A stretch of 7,291 nucleotides of DNA, taken from NCBI RefSeq assembly GCF_003477885.1, contig NZ_QUEE01000029.1, positions 299-7,589 of the forward strand. The letters are read 5' to 3'. The translations under genes were made by a program, and so were the position numbers. Numbering within the stretch: the first letter of the stretch is position 1; each line of letters begins with the position of its first letter. The notes beneath the pieces were generated by a model. It ran no database searches and was not told the origin of the DNA. It saw nothing but the letters and a program-made list of their open reading frames with translations. Shown piece after piece: positions 1 through 5,149 of the stretch. The stretch is from Lachnotalea sp. AF33-28. GTDB taxonomy: Bacteria > Bacillota > Clostridia > Lachnospirales > Lachnospiraceae.

Positions 1-39
1 CTTCTGAAAAATAAAATGATTTAATTGCCGTAGTATTTT

Positions 40-112
40 GCCGATGTGGCTCAATTGGCAGAGCAGCTGATTTGTAATCAGCAGGTTATCGGTTCGAGTC
101 CGATCATCGGCT
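40..112 (+). tRNA. tRNA-Thr (anticodon UGU)
   Basis: This folds as a complete cloverleaf of 73 nt. The acceptor stem is GCCGATG/CATCGGC, the D stem GCTC/GAGC, and the anticodon stem GCTGA/TCAGC with loop TTTGTAA, which gives anticodon TGT. The T arm carries the TTCGAGT loop. The discriminator base is T112. No CCA is encoded: TAT follows, and the next tRNA starts only 3 nt later, so the two must be processed from one transcript. The array may begin upstream of the window, because no convincing promoter is visible in bases 1-39. Confidence 0.97.
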
Positions 113-115
113 TAT

Positions 116-197
116 GGATGGATTCCCGAGTGGCCAAAGGGGGCAGACTGTAAATCTGTTGGCGACGCCTTCGAAGGTTCGAATCCTTCTCCATCCA
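116..197 (+). tRNA. tRNA-Tyr (anticodon GUA)
   Basis: This is an 82-nt class II tRNA. The acceptor stem is GGATGGA/TCCATCC with discriminator A197. The anticodon stem is GCAGA/TCTGT around loop CTGTAAA, which gives GTA. A long variable arm (GGC GAC GCC) is present, as expected for bacterial tRNA-Tyr. The T arm is GAAGG-TTCGAAT-CCTTC. CCA is not encoded; CTT follows. Confidence 0.97.
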
Positions 198-200
198 CTT

Positions 201-220
201 AAAAGAATGAAAATTCTTTT
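201..220 (+). other. AT-rich hairpin in tRNA spacer
   Basis: An 8-bp perfect inverted repeat (AAAAGAAT/ATTCTTTT) with a GAAA loop lies in the 50-nt spacer between tRNA-Tyr and the initiator tRNA. It is weak and has no U-tract after it. It is more likely a processing or spacer structure in the tRNA precursor than a terminator. Confidence 0.35.
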
Positions 221-247
221 ATCCATAATTTCATATTTATTAAACGT

Positions 248-322
<75 letters not shown>

Positions 323-327
323 TCAAT

Positions 328-400
<73 letters not shown>

Positions 401-402
401 TT

Positions 403-420
403 TGTCATGCCAACATGACA
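403..420 (+). other. Hairpin in Phe-Lys tRNA spacer
   Basis: TGTCATG and CATGACA form a perfect 7-bp stem with a CCAA loop directly after tRNA-Phe. A second, imperfect pairing (CCCGAA near 426 with TTCCGGG near 441, one bulge) follows. No U-tract is present, so these look like spacer or processing structures in the precursor and not a terminator. Confidence 0.4.
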
Positions 421-468
421 TTTGTCCCGAAGTCCATCATTCCGGGGCATATTTCGCTTTACAAGGAT

Positions 469-541
469 GGGATACTAGCTCAGGTGGTAGAGCACTTGAC
501 TTTTAATCAAGTTGTCCGGGGTTCGAGTCCCCGGTGTCTCA
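469..541 (+). tRNA. tRNA-Lys (anticodon UUU)
   Basis: This is a 73-nt cloverleaf. The acceptor stem GGGATAC/GTGTCTC includes two G-U pairs. The anticodon stem CTTGA/TCAAG surrounds loop CTTTTAA, which gives TTT. The T arm is CGGGG-TTCGAGT-CCCCG and the discriminator is A541. It is the last tRNA of the array, 12 nt before the terminator stem. CCA is not encoded. Confidence 0.97.
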
Positions 542-553
542 TGAATGAAAGAG

Positions 554-593
554 GCCTGCAAACCTAAGAAATACAAGGTTTGCAGGCTTTTTT
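554..593 (+). terminator. Intrinsic terminator of the tRNA array
   Basis: A perfect 12-bp stem (554-565 with 576-587; GCCTGCAAACCT and its complement) with a 10-nt loop is followed by six T residues at 588-593. It ends the tRNA transcript. It lies between convergent units, and the minus-strand acetyltransferase gene stops at 607, so the hairpin may also slow transcription from that side. The minus-strand tail (CTCTTTCATT) is poor in U. Confidence 0.9.
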
Positions 594-606
594 GCTGTTG
601 CGCTGT

Positions 607-1050
607 CTATTCCATGGGCCTGCCGCTTCCATACCAATAATACACATTTTTATTATGTGGATGGAGTTCTCCATTGAGTTTCGTATAGAGGGCATTGGCG
701 GCATCATTCGTATCCTGAGTGATTAAAAAGGTATAATGTATGTTCAGGGACTCAGCATCCTTTATTGTTAAATCCATCAAAGTCTGCGCGATGTGGCGGT
801 GACGGTATTCTTCTTTCACAAAGCAGTGATAGATCAGCATCATATCATTGCCCAGATCCATCCGTGGAAGAAGATAAGCCAGAACATAGCCGCATACCTG
901 CTGGTCTTCATAAGCCATATATACACAGATGTGTGTGTCATCTAAAAAGGCGCGGGCCTTTTCTTCACTGATATGCTGATTCCGAAAATCTTCAACGATT
1001 TTTTGCAGCCATGTCCGGTCCTGACTGTCCAGTTTCCTGTAATTGACCAT
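607..1050 (-). CDS. GNAT-family N-acetyltransferase, AAC(3)-I-like
   Basis: A 147-residue single-domain acetyltransferase that would transfer acetyl from acetyl-CoA to an amine in the cytoplasm. The GNAT core is readable: strand 2-3 around residues 41-63 (ICVYMAYED...GYVLAYLLPRM), strand 4 at 71-78, and the acetyl-CoA loop at 82-89 (YRHRHIAQ, in place of the usual R-x-x-G-x-G/A). The helix after it and the C-terminal NAANALYTKL-type segment at 115-125 follow. The spacing of AYLLPRM, the IYHCFV strand and ALYTKL matches, from memory, aminoglycoside 3-N-acetyltransferase type I proteins; the real substrate is unknown. I chose the ATG at 1050 because AGGAGG lies 8 nt upstream (1059-1064). The frame stays open to an ATG at 1176, but that would overlap the preceding gene by 86 bp and lacks support. 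The gene is downstream of the SIS gene with a 40-bp gap, so the two are probably cotranscribed. Confidence 0.85.
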   Translation of the reverse strand: MVNYRKLDSQDRTWLQKIVEDFRNQHISEEKARAFLDDTHICVYMAYEDQQVCGYVLAYLLPRMDLGNDMMLIYHCFVKEEYRHRHIAQTLMDLTIKDAESLNIHYTFLITQDTNDAANALYTKLNGELHPHNKNVYYWYGSGRPME

Positions 1051-1058
1051 ACTCTTAT

Positions 1059-1064
1059 CCTCCT
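1059..1064 (-). promoter_or_regulatory. RBS fixing the GNAT start
   Basis: On the minus strand this reads AGGAGG, 8 nt before the ATG at 1050. It supports the 147-aa start over the 189-aa reading that begins inside the SIS gene. Confidence 0.85.
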
Positions 1065-1090
1065 GATAATAAGCCGCTGTTTTAAATAAG

Positions 1091-1813
1091 TCATTTGTTA
1101 AATACATAAAGATCAAACAGCTCCTTGTTATATTCATCAGCACCGTCCATATTTGCGGATTTAAATACCGGTGCATCCATTCCTTCCTGCTTCATAAGCT
1201 CAACCAGGCAGCCCATCAGACAGTGGGCAATGAAACTGCTGGTAATGGTGCTGACCGGTCCCATTTTTGTATCGGTTCCGATCTGTGTGGTGGCATCACC
1301 ATAGGGCGCGTGATTATCCAGCACAGCGTCCGCTATTTCAAAAAGACGCAGTCCGCTCGGATGCCGTGAGGATATGGTCCGGGTGTGTTCCAGGGAGGTG
1401 ATTGCAATGATACGGACGCCCTTTTTTTTCGCGCGCAGGGCATACTCTGTGACAAGAGAATTTCGGCCTGAGTTACTCACTATGATAAGCACATCACCGT
1501 TATGTATTTCATAAATTTCGTCCAGAGTATCCGCGTAATCAGCAGTGCGTTCCAGCCGGGTGCTTTTGGTAGGATGGGTTAGTGTTGTCAACTCAATTTC
1601 GCATATGGGATGTACCTTGGCATACCCGCCTGCCCGGCAGTAGATATCCTGTCCGATCATGTAGGAATGTCCAGTTCCAAAGACAAAAATTTTGCCGCCG
1701 TGTTTCTCGGCTTCCAACAGTATTTTTGCGGCTTCAAGGATGCTTTCAGATTCCGCGGCCGCTTCATTGATCCGGTCACAGACTTCTTTCTTATAAGTTT
1801 CCAAAAAATTCAT
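1091..1813 (-). CDS. SIS-domain sugar isomerase-like protein (UPF0309 type)
   Basis: A 240-residue SIS-domain protein. The SIS fold binds phosphorylated sugars, usually as isomerase, aldolase or sensor; members of this group are annotated as sugar isomerase-domain proteins without a firm reaction. Visible signatures are the phosphosugar loop GTGHS (46-50), the second phosphate-binding loop SNSGRN (113-118) followed by the RIIAITS strand (134-140), the family-typical SRHPSG (149-154) and NHAPYGDA (167-174), and GPVST (185-189). The length is normal for the family. The ATG at 1813 has a GGAGGAGG ribosome binding site (1821-1828) with 7-nt spacing. It is the first gene of a two-gene unit with the GNAT gene, under a promoter overlapped by an inverted repeat. 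A role in phospho-aminosugar turnover is inference. Confidence 0.9.
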   Translation of the reverse strand: MNFLETYKKEVCDRINEAAAESESILEAAKILLEAEKHGGKIFVFGTGHSYMIGQDIYCRAGGYAKVHPICEIELTTLTHPTKSTRLERTADYADTLDEIYEIHNGDVLIIVSNSGRNSLVTEYALRAKKKGVRIIAITSLEHTRTISSRHPSGLRLFEIADAVLDNHAPYGDATTQIGTDTKMGPVSTITSSFIAHCLMGCLVELMKQEGMDAPVFKSANMDGADEYNKELFDLYVFNK

Positions 1814-1839
1814 TGCTGCACCTCCTCCTAATGCTGATA

Positions 1840-1872
1840 TATACTATAGTGGAATCAATTATAGTATAACAA
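1840..1872 (-). promoter_or_regulatory. Promoter and operator-like palindrome of the SIS-GNAT unit
   Basis: TATACTATA (1840-1848) and TATAGTATA (1860-1868) form a perfect 9-bp inverted repeat with an 11-nt spacer, so the arm centres are 20 bp or about two helical turns apart. On the minus strand a possible -35 (TTGTTA, 1867-1872) and -10 (TATAGT, 1843-1848) are 18 nt apart and fall in the two arms. A dimeric repressor bound here would block the promoter. The repeat is seen directly; promoter hexamers and regulation are inferred, and a second TATAAT at 1858-1863 on the same strand is an alternative -10. Confidence 0.5.
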
Positions 1873-1913
1873 CAGCAAAGACTATTTGCTACTATTTTTT
1901 TAAAAGGAAATTA

Positions 1914-1950
1914 CCCCGCAGCCGTAAAGACGGCTGTCCGGGCTGTGGGG
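1914..1950 (-). terminator. Terminator-like hairpin after the 48-aa gene
   Basis: CCCCGCAGCC (1914-1923) pairs with GGCTGTGGGG (1941-1950) over 10 bp, one of them G-U. A shorter competing hairpin (GCCGT-AAAG-ACGGC, 1921-1934) lies inside. It begins 12 nt after the stop codon of the minus-strand 48-aa gene. The minus-strand tail TAATTTCCTTTT is moderately U-rich. It separates that gene from the SIS promoter. On the plus strand GGGGTTTT also follows the stem, but no plus-strand gene ends here. Confidence 0.6.
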
Positions 1951-1962
1951 TTTTGATGAAAG

Positions 1963-2109
1963 CTATGCATTTTCTCCGCCGGGGCCGTCTTTGCGCTCCC
2001 TTTTGTCGGGGAAGGAATAGCGCACCTGATCGGTTGCGCTATTATTAGCAGGTCCGTGTTCGGATTTGTTTTTTTCCTGGTGTTCTACGCGGTCTTTATT
2101 TATTTCCAT
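1963..2109 (-). CDS. Small hydrophilic protein, 48 aa, unknown function
   Basis: An ATG at 2109 opens 48 codons ending in TAG at 1963-1965. AGGAG (2118-2122) sits 8 nt upstream of the ATG, which is strong initiation context, and a terminator-like hairpin follows the stop, so the ORF has the full outline of a gene. The product starts MEINKDRVEH and ends ERKDGPGGENA. It is very rich in K, E, D, N and R, has no cysteine, no hydrophobic run, signal peptide or membrane segment, and is probably disordered and cytosolic. I do not recognise a named family and assign no function. It stands alone, divergent from the Ca2+-ATPase gene and upstream of the SIS unit. Its leader contains two hairpins next to the ribosome binding site. 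Confidence 0.7.
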   Translation of the reverse strand: MEINKDRVEHQEKNKSEHGPANNSATDQVRYSFPDKRERKDGPGGENA

Positions 2110-2128
2110 AGTCAAGTCTCCTTTCGCT

Positions 2129-2171
2129 GTCACCAACCGAAGGTTGATGACCTACGCACACTTCAGTGTGC
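2129..2171 (-). promoter_or_regulatory. Tandem hairpins in the leader of the 48-aa gene
   Basis: Two stems lie back to back. GTCACCAACC (2129-2138) pairs with GGTTGATGAC (2142-2151) over 10 bp with one G-T and a 3-nt loop. GCACAC (2156-2161) pairs with GTGTGC (2166-2171) over 6 bp with a 4-nt loop. On the minus strand they end 7 nt before the AGGAG at 2118-2122. They could protect the mRNA, shape ribosome access, or act as a regulatory leader. I do not recognise a known riboswitch. Confidence 0.5.
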
Positions 2172-2190
2172 TTCCTCTTTTACTTCTTCT

Positions 2191-2228
2191 GTTGTACAAC
2201 TATATTTTTACCAAATGGATAAGTTGTA
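2191..2228. repeat. GTTGTA half-site cluster / inverted repeat
   Basis: GTTGTACAAC (2191-2200) is a perfect 10-bp palindrome. Its TACAACT (2195-2201) is repeated in inverted form as AGTTGTA (2222-2228) with a 20-nt spacer. Three copies of the GTTGTA word in 38 bp, between two divergent genes, suggest a binding site for a dimeric regulator. It could be chance in AT-rich DNA. Confidence 0.3.
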
Positions 2229-2268
2229 TTAGTTTATGGAATAATTATTTTAATGGTAATTTTTGATA

Positions 2269-2291
2269 TTTTTCATATATTTTTCATATAT
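2269..2291 (+). repeat. Phased T-tract direct repeat upstream of ATPase promoter
   Basis: TTTTTCATATA occurs twice in tandem (2269-2279, 2280-2290) and a third, partial TTTAT follows. The period is 11 bp, close to one helical turn. It lies about 50-75 bp upstream of the expected start point (around 2342) of the ATPase transcript, where UP-element or curved-DNA effects act. Confidence 0.45.
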
Positions 2292-2329
2292 TTATCTAAT
2301 ATATTCTGGTGCTGCATACAAAGCTGGGG

Positions 2330-2335
2330 TATAAT
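2330..2335 (+). promoter_or_regulatory. -10 box of the Ca2+-ATPase gene
   Basis: A perfect TATAAT 75 bp upstream of the ATPase ATG. The -35 region 17 bp upstream (TGGTGC) is poor and there is no TGn extension, so the promoter probably depends on the AT-rich block upstream or on an activator. The start point would be near 2342. Confidence 0.55.
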
Positions 2336-2409
2336 TGATTCAATGAGCAATCCGGAGATGCCCGGCGGACATCCCAGGATATAACAATGTAAAGAGAGGA
2401 TGACATGCA

Positions 2410-5031
2410 ATGGCCATATACAGCGAGGAGATCAGCCATGTTTTAGATTCATTACAAAGTTCTTCCGATCAGGGGCTGACAGAGGCTCTAGTTACCGAAA
2501 GGCAGGAAAAATACGGGGAGAATAAGCTGGCTGAAAAGAAGAAAAAGACGAATCTGCAGCGCTTTTTCGAACAGTTTAAGGATGCCATGATCATCATATT
2601 ACTGATCGCGGCGGCGATATCCTTTACGATAGGCTGTGTGGAAGGGGATACGGGCGAATTTTTTGAACCGATTCTGATCCTGTTTATTGTAGTTATGAAT
2701 GCGGTGCTGGGTGTATTTCAGGAGAGCAAAGCGGAAAAAGCTCTGGAGGCGCTTCAGAACCTGTCGGCACCTCATGCGCGCGTTATAAGAAACGGCGCGG
2801 AAGAGGTTGTGGATGCCGTAAAGCTGGTTCCGGGAGATATCATTAAGGTGGAAGCGGGGGATTATGTTCCTGCCGACGCCAGACTGATCCGATCTGCCAG
2901 CCTGAAATCCGAAGAGTCCGCTCTTACAGGCGAATCTGTGCCGGCCGAAAAAGAATGGAATGCGGTGGTAGAGGAAAAGGCTCCGTTGGGAGACCGCAAA
3001 AATATGATTTATTCCGGCTGCAGCATTACCTACGGAACCGGATTGGCCGTGGTGACGTCTACGGGCATGCAGACGGAGATGGGTAAGATCGCAAACTTGC
3101 TGGATAATGAGAGCGATACCCAGACACCTCTGCAGCAGAAGCTCGCCCAGCTCGGAAAATACCTGGGATTTATGGCGCTGGCTATCTGTGCGGTGATCTT
3201 TATTGTGGGCATTATTGACGGAATCGATGTTCTGGAAATATTTATGACCGCGGTATCACTGGCTGTGGCCGCCATACCGGAAGGACTTCCGGCAATCGTG
3301 ACAGTGGTGCTCTCCATTGGTGTTCAGCGCATGGTCACAAAAAATGCGATCATACGCAGACTGCCCGCGGTGGAGACGCTTGGCAGCGCGTCCGTGATCT
3401 GCTCGGATAAGACGGGTACGCTGACGATGAACCAGATGACTCTCAAGAAAGCCTGGCTGGCGGACAGCAAAGAGATGGAAGAGATCAGCGACGCTGATTC
3501 GGAACCTGTGAAAAAGCTGCTGCAGTACGGAATCCTGTGCAGTGACGGATCGATTGTGGAAGATGGCGAGGGCAAGATAAAACATATAGGTGATCCTACG
3601 GAAACGTCGATTATCTATGCGGGCTATCGCAACGGATTTACAAAGGAAGAGCTCAACGAACGGTATCCGCGTCTGGCGGAGATCCCGTTTGATTCTGACC
3701 GCAAGCTTATGAGCACGGTCAACCGCGTGGATGGCGAGAATGTTGTGATTGTAAAAGGTGCCTTTGATATCCTGGCGGACCGTTGTGTTGCCGGAGATGT
3801 TGAGGCCGGGAAAAAAGCGACCGAGGATATGAGCAGGCAGGCGCTGCGTGTGCTGGCGGTTGCCTGTAAGAGGATTGATGAGATTCCGGAAGATGTGACG
3901 CCTGAACTTCTGGAAAACGGTCTGACATTTATGGGACTTGTGGGAATGATTGATCCGCCCAGGGCGGAGGCTAAGGAAGCTGTGCGCATCTGCCGTGAGG
4001 CAGGCATACGTCCGGTCATGATCACCGGCGATCATGTGGTGACCGCGTCGGCCATCGCCAAAGAGCTGGGCATCATGTCCGAGGAGGACATGGCGGTTAC
4101 AGGCTCCCAGTTAAATGATATGACGGAAGAAGAGCTTGAGAAGCAGGTAAGACATATCTCGGTTTACGCAAGAGTATCACCGGAGGATAAAATCAGGATC
4201 GTCCATGCATGGCAGAAGCAGGGTGAGATTGTTTCCATGACCGGAGACGGAGTGAATGACGCGCCTGCGCTGAAGGCCGCGGATATCGGCTGTGCGATGG
4301 GGATCACCGGCACGGATGTGGCAAAGGGAGCTGCGGATATGACCCTTACGGATGATAATTTCGCCACCATCGTAGATGCGGTGAAGGAAGGCCGTGGAAT
4401 CTATGATAATATCCGCAAAGCGGTAGGATTCCTGCTGGGAACGAACATCGGGGAGGTTATGACAGTATTTTTTGCCATGCTGTTCTGGAAAACATCACCT
4501 CTGCTTTCCATGCAGCTGTTATGGATCAACCTGGTGACCGACAGCCTGCCAGCGATTGCGCTGGGTATGGAAGCGGTGGATCCGGATGTGATGAAGCGCC
4601 GCCCGAAGCCGAAAGAAGAAGGCATATTCGCACACGGCCTGGGAGTGAGGATTGTCCTGCAGGGCTTTATGTTTGCGGTGCTGACGCTGTTTGGATTTTA
4701 TCAGGGCATGCGTGTGACAAACGATGTAGCCGGAGGGCGCACGATGGCATTTATCATTCTGGCCATCTCCCAGGTAGTGCATTCTTACAACATGCGTTCA
4801 GAAAAATCCTTGTTTAAGACAGGTGTGTTCACGAATAAAAAACTGAATTATGCAGCATTGCTGTCCTTTGTGCTGGTCTGCGCGGTAGTGTTCATACCCC
4901 CGTTCAGGCTGGCGTTCGGGCTGATTGCACTTCCTGTAAATCTGTATGTGGAAGCGTTTGCCCTGACTCTGGTGTCTGTGGTCGTGCTGGAGATTTCCAA
5001 GGCCTGCGGTCTGATCAAGCATCAGAAATAA
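2410..5031 (+). CDS. P2-type calcium-transporting ATPase
   Basis: A complete 873-residue P-type ATPase of the SERCA/PMCA-like bacterial group, an inner-membrane pump that uses ATP to export Ca2+. In order: an N-terminal cation-ATPase domain (1-50); M1-M2 (57-105); the actuator domain with TGES (173-176); M3-M4 (250-308) with PEGLP (290-294); the phosphorylation site DKTGT with D333; the nucleotide-binding domain with KGA (449-451); the ITGD (538-541) and GDGVND (612-617) hinge motifs; and six C-terminal helices. Cation ligands of SERCA are kept: E291 in M4, N679 and E682 in M5, N707, T710 and D711 in M6. The position aligned with SERCA E908 in M8 appears to be Q788, which points to one Ca2+ per cycle, as in PMCA and LMCA1. 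The ATG follows GAGAGGA (2394-2400). Monocistronic by context. Confidence 0.95.
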   Translation: MAIYSEEISHVLDSLQSSSDQGLTEALVTERQEKYGENKLAEKKKKTNLQRFFEQFKDAMIIILLIAAAISFTIGCVEGDTGEFFEPILILFIVVMNAVLGVFQESKAEKALEALQNLSAPHARVIRNGAEEVVDAVKLVPGDIIKVEAGDYVPADARLIRSASLKSEESALTGESVPAEKEWNAVVEEKAPLGDRKNMIYSGCSITYGTGLAVVTSTGMQTEMGKIANLLDNESDTQTPLQQKLAQLGKYLGFMALAICAVIFIVGIIDGIDVLEIFMTAVSLAVAAIPEGLPAIVTVVLSIGVQRMVTKNAIIRRLPAVETLGSASVICSDKTGTLTMNQMTLKKAWLADSKEMEEISDADSEPVKKLLQYGILCSDGSIVEDGEGKIKHIGDPTETSIIYAGYRNGFTKEELNERYPRLAEIPFDSDRKLMSTVNRVDGENVVIVKGAFDILADRCVAGDVEAGKKATEDMSRQALRVLAVACKRIDEIPEDVTPELLENGLTFMGLVGMIDPPRAEAKEAVRICREAGIRPVMITGDHVVTASAIAKELGIMSEEDMAVTGSQLNDMTEEELEKQVRHISVYARVSPEDKIRIVHAWQKQGEIVSMTGDGVNDAPALKAADIGCAMGITGTDVAKGAADMTLTDDNFATIVDAVKEGRGIYDNIRKAVGFLLGTNIGEVMTVFFAMLFWKTSPLLSMQLLWINLVTDSLPAIALGMEAVDPDVMKRRPKPKEEGIFAHGLGVRIVLQGFMFAVLTLFGFYQGMRVTNDVAGGRTMAFIILAISQVVHSYNMRSEKSLFKTGVFTNKKLNYAALLSFVLVCAVVFIPPFRLAFGLIALPVNLYVEAFALTLVSVVVLEISKACGLIKHQK

Positions 5032-5051
5032 ACAGCTGACGTAAATTTTTC

Positions 5052-5087
5052 GCGCAAGAGAGGATCATACCCTGCCCTCTCTTGCGC
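5052..5087 (+). terminator. Probable terminator after the Ca2+-ATPase
   Basis: GCGCAAGAGAGG (5052-5063) pairs perfectly over 12 bp with CCTCTCTTGCGC (5076-5087), 20 nt after the ATPase stop. The loop is 12 nt. The tail TGATTTATC is only weakly U-rich, so termination may be partial or the hairpin may mainly protect the 3' end. No clear promoter is visible between here and the next gene, so read-through is possible. Confidence 0.6.
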
Positions 5088-5149
5088 TGATTTATCGGCA
5101 GATGAGAATAGTCATGAATATTGAAATAATAGAATACAGGTGATGATCT

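Larger units (their letters stand above)
2110..2409. other. Divergent intergenic region (48-aa gene / Ca2+-ATPase)
   Basis: This 300-bp stretch has no convincing gene of its own. From left to right it holds the ribosome binding site and hairpin leader of the minus-strand small gene, a run of GTTGTA half-sites (2191-2228), a very AT-rich block with 11-bp phased T-tracts (2269-2291), a TATAAT box (2330-2335), and a leader of about 65 nt ending in the GAGAGGA ribosome binding site of the ATPase. The plus-strand 66-codon ORF at 2066-2266 lacks a ribosome binding site and overlaps the small gene, so I do not call it. Confidence 0.6.

Noticed and set aside
1051..1176. N-terminal extension of the GNAT protein to an ATG at 1176
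   Set aside because: It overlaps the end of the SIS gene by 86 bp, adds a stretch unlike a GNAT N-terminus and lacks a good ribosome binding site, while the ATG at 1050 has AGGAGG 8 nt upstream.
1914..1950. Plus-strand terminator (stem followed by TTTT)
   Set aside because: No plus-strand gene ends upstream of it; the minus-strand 48-aa gene stops 12 nt before the stem, so the minus orientation fits better.
2066..2266. Plus-strand 66-codon ORF in the divergent region
   Set aside because: No ribosome binding site; it overlaps the better supported 48-aa gene and its hairpins and runs into AT-rich promoter DNA.
2269..2291. Tandem repeat as a CRISPR or satellite array
   Set aside because: Only two 11-bp copies with no spacers; better read as phased T-tracts near a promoter.
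3256..4035. Long minus-strand ORF of 259 codons inside the ATPase gene
   Set aside because: It is antisense to conserved P-type ATPase motifs, is rich in His and Arg as expected from a shadow frame, and has no recognisable domain.
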